Counted from the stretch's first letter, positions 1-9,112 are shown. The stretch is DNA of 15,961 nt from CAYXDO01 sp964463485 (GCA_964463485.1 CAYXDO010000218.1:1-15961), one strand, 5' to 3'. Numbers and translations are program-made. The notes: generated from the letters alone by a model not told the origin.

Positions 1-572
1 AGGACGCGAGCGAACGCGCGACGGTTGAATCGCTTGAACTCGCGTCCAGCGTTGAGGAGTGGCCAGGCGACGAGTCCAGGCCAATCACGATATTTCGCCA
101 CCAACCTGGCGTCCGCGGGATTCAAGAGCGTGTAGCGGATGCGGCCTGCGAACGCTTCGTCATCGAGGATCTCTTCGGCGGAGAATCGTCGCGGGAACAC
201 GGTGCCGGAGCGTCCCCGGAGCACGTTGATCTCACGAGCGAGATTTCCGATGAAATACTCGAGGAACGCGGAGAGGTCGCCGCCTTGGTCCTGCACGACC
301 ATATGCCAATGGTTCGAAAGACAAACAAACGCCGCAAGTCGGATCGACGGGAACCTACGCAGCGCACGCGCGAGGAAGAAGCCGACGATCTCGACGGCCT
401 GAGGGTCTGGCTTCAAGAAGAAGCGGGATTCCAAAGTCCTGGAGGTCACGAACCAGAATTTTTCGGGGGTGTTTTGTCGGATCGGTCGCACGGGAGCTGC
501 ATGCACGAACGATCGCAGGAGCGCAATCGTTTGTGCTCCGAAAAGCGTTCCGCATCCTTGGGCCCCAGGCAT
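1..572 (-). CDS. Y1 (HUH) REP-associated-type transposase, 3' end outside the window
   Basis: The minus-strand frame is open from an ATG at 572 to the window edge, giving about 190 residues with no stop. Residues 87-93 read NHWHMVV, the His-hydrophobic-His metal-binding motif of HUH/Y1 nucleases. It lies after a stretch resembling the 'FVTSRTLESRFFLKP' start and before 'IRYTLLNP' and 'RDWPGLV', all typical of the IS200-like single-domain transposases (TnpA_REP family). In that family the protein usually starts near 'RPI', about residue 29 here, so the true start may be a GTG nearer 491-506 rather than the ATG at 572. Such proteins cut and rejoin single-stranded DNA at hairpins and are often domesticated single copies. 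No terminal inverted repeats are visible. The family call is firm; whether the gene is mobile or intact is unknown because its C-terminus is cut by the window. Confidence 0.8.
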   Translation of the reverse strand, partial: MPGAQGCGTLFGAQTIALLRSFVHAAPVRPIRQNTPEKFWFVTSRTLESRFFLKPDPQAVEIVGFFLARALRRFPSIRLAAFVCLSNHWHMVVQDQGGDLSAFLEYFIGNLAREINVLRGRSGTVFPRRFSAEEILDDEAFAGRIRYTLLNPADARLVAKYRDWPGLVAWPLLNAGREFKRFNRRAFARV

Positions 573-704
573 GTGCGGTCATCGAGCTCCGAAAATCGTT
601 CCGTTCGACGAAGCACCAAGCCCCGATCGCGATCAGCCTCTCGTGTTTCGCACGGTTGCGCGGTGCTCGACGTTTTCAGAGAGGCCTGAGCGAAAGCGTC
701 CTCC

Positions 705-724
705 ACGCGGTGAGGGCTCCGCGT
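705..724. repeat. Short perfect inverted repeat (possible REP-like hairpin)
   Basis: ACGCGG at 705-710 pairs exactly with CCGCGT at 719-724 around an 8-nt loop. It lies about 130 bp upstream of the Y1 transposase start. Transposases of this family recognise REP-like hairpins, so it is a candidate substrate, but a 6-bp GC stem is expected by chance at this base composition. The rest of 573-810 shows only another small palindrome (GATCGCGATC near 625-634) and no gene. Confidence 0.2.
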
Positions 725-726
725 GA

Positions 727-1089
727 GTTCGTGATTCCGCGAAGATCAGAGGCGCCCCCGCCCGCCCGCGGTCGCCCGGCGTCCGTAACAGGCAAGTTGG
801 TTCGTTATCGGAGTCTGACAAACGCGCCGAGCTGCTCGACCAGTTCGTCGACGAGCTCAAGAAAAAATACGGCTACTCGATCGACGACTCCGCGCTGTCC
901 GCGATCGAGATCGACATGAGCGCGCCGACGCCGATGCCTGCCGGGCACGGCGCAATGCCCTCCGGAGGCGTGCCCCCCGGAAGCATGCCCCCCGGAGGCA
1001 TGCCGCCCAAGGGTTCCATGCCCCCGGGTGTCATGCCGCCTCCCGGATTCCCGCCTCCGAAAGGAGCAGCCCAACCTCCGCCGCAATGA
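727..1089 (+). pseudogene. Start-less ORF: acidic helix plus Pro/Gly/Met-rich tail
   Basis: The frame is open from just after a TGA at 724-726 to the TGA at 1087-1089, but has no ATG, GTG or TTG before the ATG at 916. From about 808 the translation is protein-like: SESDKRAELLDQFVDELK, then KKYGYSIDDSALSAIEIDM, an amphipathic acidic helix. It continues into a low-complexity tail of repeated PPGGM/PPGSM units (about 955-1060). 'SESDKRAELL' would naturally follow an initiator Met, but the codon there is TTA (805-807). Either the 5' end has decayed or been truncated, or only the 57-residue tail from 916 is made. No known family was recognised. The stop overlaps the next ORF's start (ATGA), suggesting the two were once translationally coupled. 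Confidence 0.35.
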
Positions 1090-1334
1090 CTCGAGCCCCC
1101 GTCTTCACCGCGCTGATCGCCCTGGTGACCGCGTGTGATCGGCTCTCGATTCGCGACCGCAACACGATCGTCGAGATCATCGGCCCCTCCCAAGCTGTCG
1201 ACACCGTCAAGCGCGACGAGCTCGAGCTCGCCCTCGCCCGCATCCGAAATGAACGCGGCGACCGCGCCGACGCGAAGCTGCCAGGGTGTTGGTCATGCGC
1301 TTGCGGGTCGCGGCCTCCCACGTCTCTGCGGTGA
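1086..1334 (+). CDS. Small putative lipoprotein, unknown function
   Basis: An 82-residue ORF starts with an ATG that overlaps the preceding stop (ATGA). Residues 1-17 (MTRAPVFTALIALVTAC) look like a lipoprotein signal: Arg at residue 3, a hydrophobic core, and the lipobox VTAC with Cys17 as lipidation site. The middle is a charged helix (VKRDELELALARIRNERGD). The end is Cys-, Arg- and Ser-rich and looks less natural, so a frame problem near 1270-1300 is possible. There is no close Shine-Dalgarno sequence; an AAGGAG lies about 19 nt upstream. No homologue was recognised. Confidence 0.45.
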   Translation: MTRAPVFTALIALVTACDRLSIRDRNTIVEIIGPSQAVDTVKRDELELALARIRNERGDRADAKLPGCWSCACGSRPPTSLR

Positions 1335-1400
1335 CCCTTGCGCTGCTGTTCTTGGCTTGGACTCGGCGGATCTTTTTCGACGTCGATTAGGGTCGCCAGG

Positions 1401-2363
1401 TCACTCCTCTTCCTTTTTCTCTTCTTCCTTTTCGTCTTTGCCAGCGATCTCTTCGTCGGTCGCCTCGATCTCCTCGGCTTCCCAAGACTCGCCGGCGTCG
1501 ACCATCCAGTTGCTGTCGACGGGGAGCTTCTCCCATTTGAGGACGCTCTCGACCTCTCCGCCGCCGGCCACGCGGGTGCGGTAGGTGTACGTGATGTCGA
1601 CGAACTTCGCCTCGCGGGGGAGCGGAGGAAACCAAGCGAAGCCGATGGAGAGGAACGACGGGAACTCGTCGACGTATTTTCCTGGCGCCTGGAGGATCAC
1701 GTGCGGCTGGGCGTCGCCCTCGGCCTTGCCGAGGACTTTTTCGACTTCGCCGTCGACCATACGACCGGCTTCGTTTTTGACCTTGCCGGGCTCGGTCTTC
1801 CAGATCCGCATGTCCAGGTTGCCCCAAGACACGTAGGTGCTGTCTTCGATGCCCCAGAAGAAGAACGGAAATTGGAGCACCGACTGTCCTTCGGGGGTGC
1901 GGACTTTTTCGAGGCGGTAGAGGTCGAGGCGGGTGTCTCCGTTGCCTTTACCGGTGAGGACGGGTCGCCAGTTCGCCGCCATGAGGACCTCGTGGGCCTT
2001 CGTGACGAGCTCGTAGGCTTCGAGCATCGACTTGCGCTGCGCTTCGTTCTTTTCGCCCTTCTTGAACTCGTCTTCGACGCGCTTCTCGTACGCTTTTGGG
2101 TCACGCCAGTCCGGGTGCTTTGCGTAGACCTTCTTGAGCTCGTCTTTGTACGACTCGATCGCGCCGCGGATAGACCGCACGTAGGCGTTGTCGTCGGACT
2201 CGTTGGCCGCGGACCGAGCCTTCTGCGCGAAGGTTCTGCGGGCGTTGGCGAGCGACTCGACGACCGCTTTTTTGTCCTTCTCGGTCTGCTGTTTGTTGAA
2301 GACCCAGACGCCGCCGACGAGCAGCACCGCGAAGATCACCACGATGCTGAAGAAATTCTTCAT
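1401..2363 (-). CDS. Membrane-anchored protein of unknown function
   Basis: This 320-residue protein has one N-terminal transmembrane helix (about residues 4-22, FFSIVVIFAVLLVGGVWVF). A Lys/Glu/Ala-rich helical stretch follows (about 25-125), then an aromatic-rich globular part (about 130-285, with FPFFFWG and FAWFPPLP), and finally a very acidic Glu/Lys tail. The frame also opens at a TTG at 2423, but the ATG at 2363 gives a clean membrane anchor and was preferred; no good Shine-Dalgarno precedes either. It is the last gene of the deoA-to-HAD gene run, 84 nt after the HAD stop, so it could be co-transcribed. No catalytic motif or known domain was recognised. An uncleaved signal-anchor with a periplasmic body is the likely topology. 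Confidence 0.75.
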   Translation of the reverse strand: MKNFFSIVVIFAVLLVGGVWVFNKQQTEKDKKAVVESLANARRTFAQKARSAANESDDNAYVRSIRGAIESYKDELKKVYAKHPDWRDPKAYEKRVEDEFKKGEKNEAQRKSMLEAYELVTKAHEVLMAANWRPVLTGKGNGDTRLDLYRLEKVRTPEGQSVLQFPFFFWGIEDSTYVSWGNLDMRIWKTEPGKVKNEAGRMVDGEVEKVLGKAEGDAQPHVILQAPGKYVDEFPSFLSIGFAWFPPLPREAKFVDITYTYRTRVAGGGEVESVLKWEKLPVDSNWMVDAGESWEAEEIEATDEEIAGKDEKEEEKKEEE

Positions 2364-2447
2364 GCGCGAGCGGTTAGTACGTTTCCTTGGGGTCGGCAAT
2401 CCGTCCGCGCCGAGGTCGGTCAATGGGTGGACGGACGAGCGGCCGAT

Positions 2448-3134
2448 TCAACCTCGAACGTCGGCGAACAACGTCGGGGTCCATCGCGAAAAGCTGCGCG
2501 CGGCCTGCGTGGGATGCTCGTGTTTGGGTTGGAAGCGCCACGCGACCGCGCCCGCAGCGCGCGCTCCTTCGACGTCGAGATCCTCGCGGTCGCCGATGTG
2601 GATGATCTCGCCTGGCGCGACGCCGAGACGCTCGGCGACCTCGAGAAAGCCGCGGGCGTGAGGCTTGAGCGCGCCGAGCTCCTCGCCTCCAACGGCCACC
2701 GCCCACGGAAGGTCTGCGAGCCCGAGGTTCACGAGCTTTTGCCTGGGGGCGTAGTCCGAGAGCACGGCGATGGCCAGGCCTCGATCGACCGCGGCCAACA
2801 GCGACTCGCGCACCCCAGCGTACGGATACGAGCCACGAGTGAGCGCGTCGGGGAGCGTTTCATAGAGCTGTCGGAGCACCGGCTCGATGACCTCCCGCCG
2901 AGCGGCCATCGACTCGGCGACCATCTCGAGCTCTCGCAAGAACAGGTCCTCCTTCGAAGGAAACGGTCCCTCTCGCCGAATTCGCTCCCTCGCCTCGAGG
3001 AAGGCGACGAGCACCGACCTCGACTTCCTGAGCCGAAACGCGACGCGCAGCCTGCGCACGCGATACAACGTCCCGTCGAGATCCACCGAGATCGCCCTCG
3101 TCCTCACGAGAGGGCTCACGAGGGCGCTTCCCAT
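2448..3134 (-). CDS. HAD-superfamily hydrolase
   Basis: This 228-residue protein carries all four HAD motifs. Motif I is VDLDGT with nucleophile Asp18 and acid/base Asp20. Motif II is the Ser in VLSDY (Ser126). The conserved Lys is in ALKPH (Lys157). Motif IV is GDREDLD (Asp182, Asp187). The helical insert between motifs I and II (about 25-110) is a type-1 cap, as in small-molecule phosphatases. The usual reaction is Mg-dependent phosphomonoester hydrolysis; the substrate cannot be read from sequence. The ATG at 3134 overlaps the end of the GH3 gene by 19 nt and has a GGAG about 10 nt upstream, so translation is probably coupled. Its place behind two nucleoside phosphorylases makes a nucleotide or sugar-phosphate substrate attractive, but that is inference. 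Confidence 0.9.
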   Translation of the reverse strand: MGSALVSPLVRTRAISVDLDGTLYRVRRLRVAFRLRKSRSVLVAFLEARERIRREGPFPSKEDLFLRELEMVAESMAARREVIEPVLRQLYETLPDALTRGSYPYAGVRESLLAAVDRGLAIAVLSDYAPRQKLVNLGLADLPWAVAVGGEELGALKPHARGFLEVAERLGVAPGEIIHIGDREDLDVEGARAAGAVAWRFQPKHEHPTQAARSFSRWTPTLFADVRG

Positions 3135-4831
3135 CGACGCTTCACTCCGAGCACGTCCAGGCGAGCCGGATCGCGAAGCAGATGGGGAGGCTTCACTTGG
3201 CCGTCCGCCGCCCCCAAGGCCACGCGCCGCGCCCGATCGCGAACGTAAGCGCCGCGCTCGAGCAAGACCAAGACCGGTCGTCCGAGTCGTAACGAGTCTC
3301 GCTTGGCGCGGTACTCCACGTTCACGTCCCCGAGCTCTCGATCACACGCCTCGAGCAGGGCCCTCAGGGTCGCGTCCCCGACGTCCGACTCGAGCTCCAC
3401 GGCGAACAAATAACGCGGCGGATCGGTGAGCTCGGCAGACACCGAGAATCCGGCGAGCGGGAGCTTCGTCGAGGCTCCGACGCGGCGCATGGCTTCCACG
3501 ACGTGAGCCTCTCCGATCTTCTCACCAGTAATGCTGATCATGTTGCCGCCCTTGTGTACGAACACGATCTCGGCGGTCGCTTCATGACGCCCCACGCACT
3601 CCACGACGTCGTTGATGTCGTAACGATAGAGCCCGTTCGACGCGGTGATCACGACACGATAGGACTGGCCCGGCTCGAGCTGCCCGGCGTGTTGGGCGTT
3701 GTCCGTTCGGCCCGCGTCCATCTCCGCTTCCGGAATGAACTCGAGAAAATGTCCGAGCACCGACACCACGCCCTTGGCGCCGTCGGTCGAGAGCGGAATG
3801 GAGAACGCGCCTTCGGTGGCGAGGAAGCCGTAGTCGTAGACCTTTCGATTCGGGAAGGTCGTCGCGAGCTTCGCCAAGTAGAACGGCGCGCTGCCGCCTT
3901 TCCAACAGATCAATCCCGCGAGGTCGGGCCACAGATCGGTCGGGAGCACGAAGCCGCGTTTGATCCGAGAAGCGCGCATGCGCTCGGCTTGATCGGGCGC
4001 GGCTCTTAGGCGCGCAAGGACCTCCTCGCGGATCTCGGGATGGAGCGTGTCCAGGCCCTCGAGTGTTCCGTCTTCGAGATCGTGAATCAATCGATCGGCG
4101 TGCTCGTCGAGCTTCTTGGCGAGCAGCACGAGGGTGGACGGGTTGACCGCCGCGGCGAGCGACACGTTCTCCTGGGCGGCCATCCGAAGCACCGTGTAAT
4201 AGCGCTGCTCGTAGTCCTCGATCAGGAAGACACGACGCGGAACCGCTTCTACGCCAAAGCGATCCACACGATCACCGAGGCTCGGAGACCCGCTCAACGC
4301 GACGGTGATCGACCCATACGGCACGCCGGTCGGGGTGCGGCCTTCGATGCGCGGGCTGTGCACGCCGAGGATCTTGCCCTTCAACAAACCAGGGAAGGCT
4401 TGCGTCACTTGGCGAGCCCACACTCGCCGAGGCTGCCGGTATTCGGCGACGTACGTCGGCGTCACTGGGATGTGCTTCGGCGTTCCGGTCGTACCGCTCG
4501 ATCGCGCGTAGAACGTGGGCTCCTCCGCGATCAAGACGTTCCTCTCTCCGGCCAACATGCGCGCGATGTACGGTTCGAAGGCGTCGTACGTGCGAATGGG
4601 CACGGCCTTCCTGTAGTCCTCGATCGACTTGATTCGATCGAAGCCGTGTGTCCTCCCGAACTCCGTGTGTTGCTCGCGATCGAGGATCTGGAGCAGCCGC
4701 GTGGTCTGCGCCGTCGCCGGATCCTTCACGGCCGCTTGGAAACGCTTCCACGATCGGGAGAGCAGCACGCGCCCGAGCCTCGCGATCGCAGGTTCCGGGA
4801 GGCGCCCGACGATTTCCGCGAGCCGAGCCAC
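3116..4831 (-). CDS. GH3-family acyl-adenylating enzyme (GH3 auxin-responsive promoter-like)
   Basis: This 571-residue protein is a typical length for the GH3 family of the ANL adenylating superfamily. Visible motifs are the ATP-binding loop SSGTTGTPK (111-119), YGFLATEG (334-341), the YRYDINDVV element (402-410, corresponding to YRxGD) and GEKIGE (436-441). Plant members conjugate amino acids to acyl acids such as jasmonate and auxin through acyl-adenylates. Bacterial members are widespread but mostly uncharacterised, so substrate and product are unknown. The start is a GTG at 4831, only 2 nt after the purine phosphorylase stop. Its 3' end overlaps the HAD gene. Why an acyl-adenylating enzyme sits inside a nucleoside-salvage gene run is not explained by the sequence. 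Confidence 0.92.
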   Translation of the reverse strand: MARLAEIVGRLPEPAIARLGRVLLSRSWKRFQAAVKDPATAQTTRLLQILDREQHTEFGRTHGFDRIKSIEDYRKAVPIRTYDAFEPYIARMLAGERNVLIAEEPTFYARSSGTTGTPKHIPVTPTYVAEYRQPRRVWARQVTQAFPGLLKGKILGVHSPRIEGRTPTGVPYGSITVALSGSPSLGDRVDRFGVEAVPRRVFLIEDYEQRYYTVLRMAAQENVSLAAAVNPSTLVLLAKKLDEHADRLIHDLEDGTLEGLDTLHPEIREEVLARLRAAPDQAERMRASRIKRGFVLPTDLWPDLAGLICWKGGSAPFYLAKLATTFPNRKVYDYGFLATEGAFSIPLSTDGAKGVVSVLGHFLEFIPEAEMDAGRTDNAQHAGQLEPGQSYRVVITASNGLYRYDINDVVECVGRHEATAEIVFVHKGGNMISITGEKIGEAHVVEAMRRVGASTKLPLAGFSVSAELTDPPRYLFAVELESDVGDATLRALLEACDRELGDVNVEYRAKRDSLRLGRPVLVLLERGAYVRDRARRVALGAADGQVKPPHLLRDPARLDVLGVKRRWEAPS

Positions 4832-4833
4832 GA

Positions 4834-5660
4834 TCAGGTCGCGAGATCTACGACGATCCCTCGCATCAGGGCTAGCAGCTTGCCTTGGATGGCGTCGGCG
4901 GTGGCCTGGACCTCGTCGTGGGTGAGCGGCTCACCCGAGAGCCCCGCGGCCTTGTTGGAGATACACGAGATGCCGACGACCCGCGCACCGAGGTGTCGCG
5001 CCGCGATCACCTCGAGGACGGTGGACATACCCACGGCGTCCGCGCCCATCGTTCGCAACATTCGGATCTCCGCCGGCGTCTCGTAGCTCGGTCCGAGCAG
5101 GCCGGCGTAGACGCCTTCACGCACGGTGATCCCGAGACCTTTGGCGACGCCCTTGGCGGACTCCATGGCGCGTGGATCGTACGCGAAGCTCATGTCCGGA
5201 AATCGCGGCCCAAGAGACGCGTCATTCGGTCCTACGAGCGGGTTCGTTCCGGTGAGGTTCAGGTGGTCTCGGATCAACATCAGGTCGCCGACCGCGAAGC
5301 TTGGATCGATGCCTCCAGCGGCGTTGGTGATCACGAGCGAGCTCGCGCCGAGGCTGACGAGCACCCGAACAGGCAGCACGACGTCCTCAACCGAGTGACC
5401 TTCGTAGAGGTGGATACGGCCGCGCATGACGGCCACCGGCACGCCGTCGAGCCTTCCGAGGCACAAGCGCCCCGCGTGCCCGACGACCGTGCTCACCGGG
5501 AAGCCTATCTCTCCGTAAGGAATTTCGACATCTGTCTCGAGCGCATCAGCGAGCGCGCCGAGCCCCGAACCGAGCACCAGCCCGACGCGCGGCACGAGCT
5601 GAGATCGCGCGCGGACGGCGGTGACGCCGCGTTCGATGGCGTCTCGGGTCGGTATCGTGA

Positions 5661-5664
<4 letters not shown>
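4834..5664 (-). CDS. punA: Purine-nucleoside phosphorylase, trimeric type
   Basis: This 276-residue protein belongs to the trimeric (mammalian-like) PNP family. It catalyses phosphorolysis of purine (deoxy)ribonucleosides to free base and (deoxy)ribose-1-phosphate in the cytosol. The phosphate site is GSGLG (Ser33) with RGRIHLYEG (about 81-89). The ribose/base site is in YETPAE (Glu195), VGMST (Met213) and ISNK (Asn237). The Glu/Asn pair matches the 6-oxopurine-specific type (inosine, guanosine and their deoxy forms) rather than the hexameric DeoD or MTA phosphorylase. The ATG at 5664 overlaps the deoA stop (ATGA), and the stop is 2 nt from the GH3 start, so all three are almost certainly one transcript. 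Together with deoA it would supply sugar-1-phosphate from both purine and pyrimidine nucleosides. Confidence 0.95.
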
Positions 5665-7004
<1,340 letters not shown>

Positions 7005-7114
7005 CGTTCGAAGACCATCAGATCCGCAGCGGAATCGCCAACGGACGAGCAGTGGATGGAGCGCGGATGAATGGTGGAAGATGCGACAGACTGGCGGTAT
7101 TCTCCCGGACCTTG
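7005..7114. promoter_or_regulatory. Divergent intergenic region, presumed promoters for deoA run and exported protein
   Basis: This 110-bp gap separates two divergent genes, so each must start within it or slightly inside its neighbour. I see no convincing -35/-10 pair or operator palindrome on either strand; TATTCT at 7099-7104 lies too close to the 7115 start to be a good -10. The assignment rests on gene layout only. Confidence 0.3.
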
Positions 7115-8080
7115 ATGCGCCGAGTCCTCGCATTCCTCCTTGTCTCCCTCCCGACGCCGCTGCTTGCGGAGATGCCCGAGCCGATGACCAGCGCGCCCGT
7201 CGCGGAGCCTCTGCCCCCGTTCACGAGCGCCGACTTCGTCGATCACGAAGGCCACAGTCGCTTCTACCTGAGCACCCGCTGGGCGCTGGGAGAGCAAGAC
7301 TCGGCGTGGGACTTCGAGCTCATGTTCGCGGTGCAGCTCGCTCGCGGCGTGGCGCTGATCGGCACCTTCCCGGTCGGCTACGACGTGCCGCGTGACGGCG
7401 CGAAGCTTCGCAATCGCGAGAAAGTGTTCTTCGCAGGCAACGCGACGCTCGGCGTGGAAGGCGGCGGGGAGCTTCGGCTGACCAACAGCTGGGACGGGAT
7501 CGGACCGCCGACGCTCCACCTCGGCGCCGCGCTCGATCTGTACGCTCCAAGCGCGCCCGATCGGGCCTCGAATTGCTCCACCACCAACGTCCCTTGTGAC
7601 GGCGTCGTGGAGCTCCAGAAGATGCGATCCATCGCGCCGGGGCTGTTCCTCAACCAGACGGCTGGGTTTCGCGTCCGCGCGCACGTGGGCCTGGACGTGG
7701 AGCGTTTCGCGGCGGCGCTAGAGCTTGGCCTCACCCCCGTGTGGCCGCTCGAACGCGGCACCAGCGCGTCGATCTTCTTCACCGTCGGCGCGAGACTTCG
7801 CTACGTGATCGGTGATTGGTTCGAGCCCTTCGCGGAGCTCGGCACGAACACGTTGATCGTCGAACAAACCGCGGGACGTTTTCCGGAAGGGCCCTTGCTG
7901 ATCACCACCGGTTTTCGATTTCACATCGGAACGAGCGCGAGCCCCGCGATCTTTGCGACCTTCGGCGTCGGTGACGATGCGGTTGCGCCCATCATGTTCG
8001 GCATCGACATCGCAGGGATCTTGCGTCGCTCGACGCGCACCGAAATTGCGACCCAGGACTTCTTGAACCGTGGCATTTGA
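7115..8080 (+). CDS. Exported protein, probably an outer-membrane beta-barrel
   Basis: This 321-residue protein starts with a Sec signal peptide (MRRVLAFLLVSLPTPLLA, cleavage near Ala18). The rest is rich in alternating aromatic/hydrophobic and polar residues with many short beta-strand-like segments, for example WDFELMFAVQLARGVALIGTF, LRLTNSWDGIG, FRVRAHVGLDVERF and PLLITTGFRFHIG. This pattern is usual in small outer-membrane barrels of Proteobacteria and Myxococcota. The ATG at 7115 was chosen over upstream starts in the frame because it places the signal peptide at the N-terminus. Cys-containing text near residues 153-161 (SNCSTTNVPCDG) could form a disulfide loop. No specific family or substrate was recognised. 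It is divergent from deoA; a role as a nucleoside porin is imaginable but has no support beyond position. Confidence 0.72.
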   Translation: MRRVLAFLLVSLPTPLLAEMPEPMTSAPVAEPLPPFTSADFVDHEGHSRFYLSTRWALGEQDSAWDFELMFAVQLARGVALIGTFPVGYDVPRDGAKLRNREKVFFAGNATLGVEGGGELRLTNSWDGIGPPTLHLGAALDLYAPSAPDRASNCSTTNVPCDGVVELQKMRSIAPGLFLNQTAGFRVRAHVGLDVERFAAALELGLTPVWPLERGTSASIFFTVGARLRYVIGDWFEPFAELGTNTLIVEQTAGRFPEGPLLITTGFRFHIGTSASPAIFATFGVGDDAVAPIMFGIDIAGILRRSTRTEIATQDFLNRGI

Positions 8081-8085
8081 CCCGG

Positions 8086-8124
8086 TCCGAGCACGCATTT
8101 TTGGGCGCCGCAGACATGCTCGGA
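8086..8124. repeat. 8-bp perfect inverted repeat after the exported-protein gene
   Basis: TCCGAGCA (8086-8093) is repeated in inverted form as TGCTCGGA (8117-8124) with a 23-nt loop, just downstream of the stop at 8080, and is followed by TTGAATTT. It could be a weak transcript end or an operator for the RTX gene. The long loop and missing T-run argue against a classical terminator. Confidence 0.3.
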
Positions 8125-8287
8125 TTGAATTTAGTGCCACCGTTCCAAGAAAGCATTCATCGCCGGAAAATCGAAGCGAGCGTTGGACTTGTCCGAGCGA
8201 TTCGCTGGACGTGAGGTTTGAATTTCGCTAGGTTTCGAGCCGCCTCGGTTCAAGATAAGGCAGCCGCTTTCTCGCGGCAGTGGAGTG

Positions 8288-8291
8288 GAGG
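8288..8291 (+). promoter_or_regulatory. Shine-Dalgarno deciding the RTX lipoprotein start
   Basis: GGAGTGGAGG runs up to 8291, followed by five bases (AAAAC) and ATG at 8297. This spacing favours 8297 over the in-frame GTG at 8285. Confidence 0.7.
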
Positions 8292-8296
8292 AAAAC

Positions 8297-8899
8297 ATGA
8301 AACTGATTCTCAAGCTTGCAGCGCCGGCGGCTATCGCGTTCGGATTCAGCTGCGGCGGCAACGAGCAGAGCTTTGGCGAGACGGACCTCGCGGCGGGCGC
8401 TTCGGCGCCAACCATCGCCGACCTCATCGCGGGCTACTGCAAGAATACGACGAATGTCATCGTCGGCACCGATGGCGATGACGATCTGTCGGGCCTCAAG
8501 ACGGGCGGGGCGGATTGCGTTCTCGGCTTGGGCGGAAACGACATCCTCAAGGGCGGCCCCGGCAACGACGTCCTCGTGGGCGGCGACGGCGATGACGACT
8601 GCAACTCCGAAGGTGGCAACGACACGATCTTCGGCGGCAACGGCAACGACACCATCAACGGCGGCGACGGCAATGACCTCGTCCGCGGTCAGATGGGAGA
8701 CGACTTCGTGACCGGCGACGTCGGCAACGACTACGTCGACGGAAACCAGGGCGACGATATCCTCCTGGGCGAAGGCGGAGACGACACTGTCTGGGGAGAC
8801 GCAAGCGACACGACGCCGACCAACGGCGGCGCGGGCAACGACAAGTGCCGCGCAGGTGGCGCAGGAGCCCTCGGTCAGTGTGAGACGCTGATCCCGTGA
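8297..8899 (+). CDS. RTX (hemolysin-type) calcium-binding repeat protein, putative lipoprotein
   Basis: This 200-residue protein begins with a hydrophobic export signal (MKLILKLAAPAAIAFGFSC) ending at Cys19 followed by GGNE. The box (GFSC) is atypical but is most simply a lipoprotein signal. From about residue 55 to 169 there are roughly a dozen glycine/aspartate nonapeptides of the GGxGxDxUx kind (GGNDILK, GGPGNDVLV, GGNGNDTIN, GGDGNDLVR and so on), which fold into a Ca-binding parallel beta-roll outside the cell. Cysteines at 48, 74, 102, 184 and 195 are unusual, as RTX proteins are generally Cys-poor, and suggest disulfides capping the roll. There is no catalytic domain, so this is a surface structural, adhesive or calcium-binding protein rather than a toxin. 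It is followed by a strong terminator. Confidence 0.85.
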   Translation: MKLILKLAAPAAIAFGFSCGGNEQSFGETDLAAGASAPTIADLIAGYCKNTTNVIVGTDGDDDLSGLKTGGADCVLGLGGNDILKGGPGNDVLVGGDGDDDCNSEGGNDTIFGGNGNDTINGGDGNDLVRGQMGDDFVTGDVGNDYVDGNQGDDILLGEGGDDTVWGDASDTTPTNGGAGNDKCRAGGAGALGQCETLIP

Positions 8900-8936
8900 T
8901 CCGAGGCCGCAGGCCGAGCTAGGCCGAGTGGCTCGC

Positions 8937-8968
8937 AAGAGGCCTCACCGGAAACGGTGGGGCCTTTT
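8937..8968 (+). terminator. Rho-independent terminator after the RTX gene (possibly shared with deoC)
   Basis: AGGCCTCACC (8940-8949) pairs with GGTGGGGCCT (8956-8965) with one G-T pair around the loop GGAAAC. It is followed by a T-rich run (CCTTTTGCTTTT) on the plus strand, and AAGA before the stem extends the pairing. The next gene, deoC, converges from the other side, so the hairpin may serve both, though the minus side has only a weak T stretch. The remaining bases to 9112 show nothing else. Confidence 0.85.
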
Positions 8969-9112
8969 GCTTTTCTTCGGGGCGGATGGACGGTCTGAAC
9001 GAGTTGCGTAGCAGCTCCAGCTAGCAGTCGCTGAAAAAGGCTCCGAAACTCATGACGTGCCCGTGCCCGATTCACCGCTGAGCGATGGCATTTCTCTCGG
9101 AAGCGTCTCGCC

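Noticed and set aside
1295..1390. 31-residue ORF with a hydrophobic segment (MRLRVAASHVSAVTLALL...)
   Set aside because: It resembles a small membrane peptide but has no ribosome-binding site and could equally be an out-of-frame end of the small lipoprotein. Too weak to annotate.
1338..3248. 636-residue plus-strand open frame
   Set aside because: It is antisense to the membrane-anchored, HAD and GH3 genes, which have clear motifs. Arg/Val/Glu-rich composition is typical of a shadow frame in high-GC DNA.
7005..7133. 43-residue N-terminal extension of deoA as a possible targeting peptide
   Set aside because: It is Arg/Ser-rich, not an amphipathic helix, overlaps the divergent gene's start, and the family normally starts at MRAVDL.
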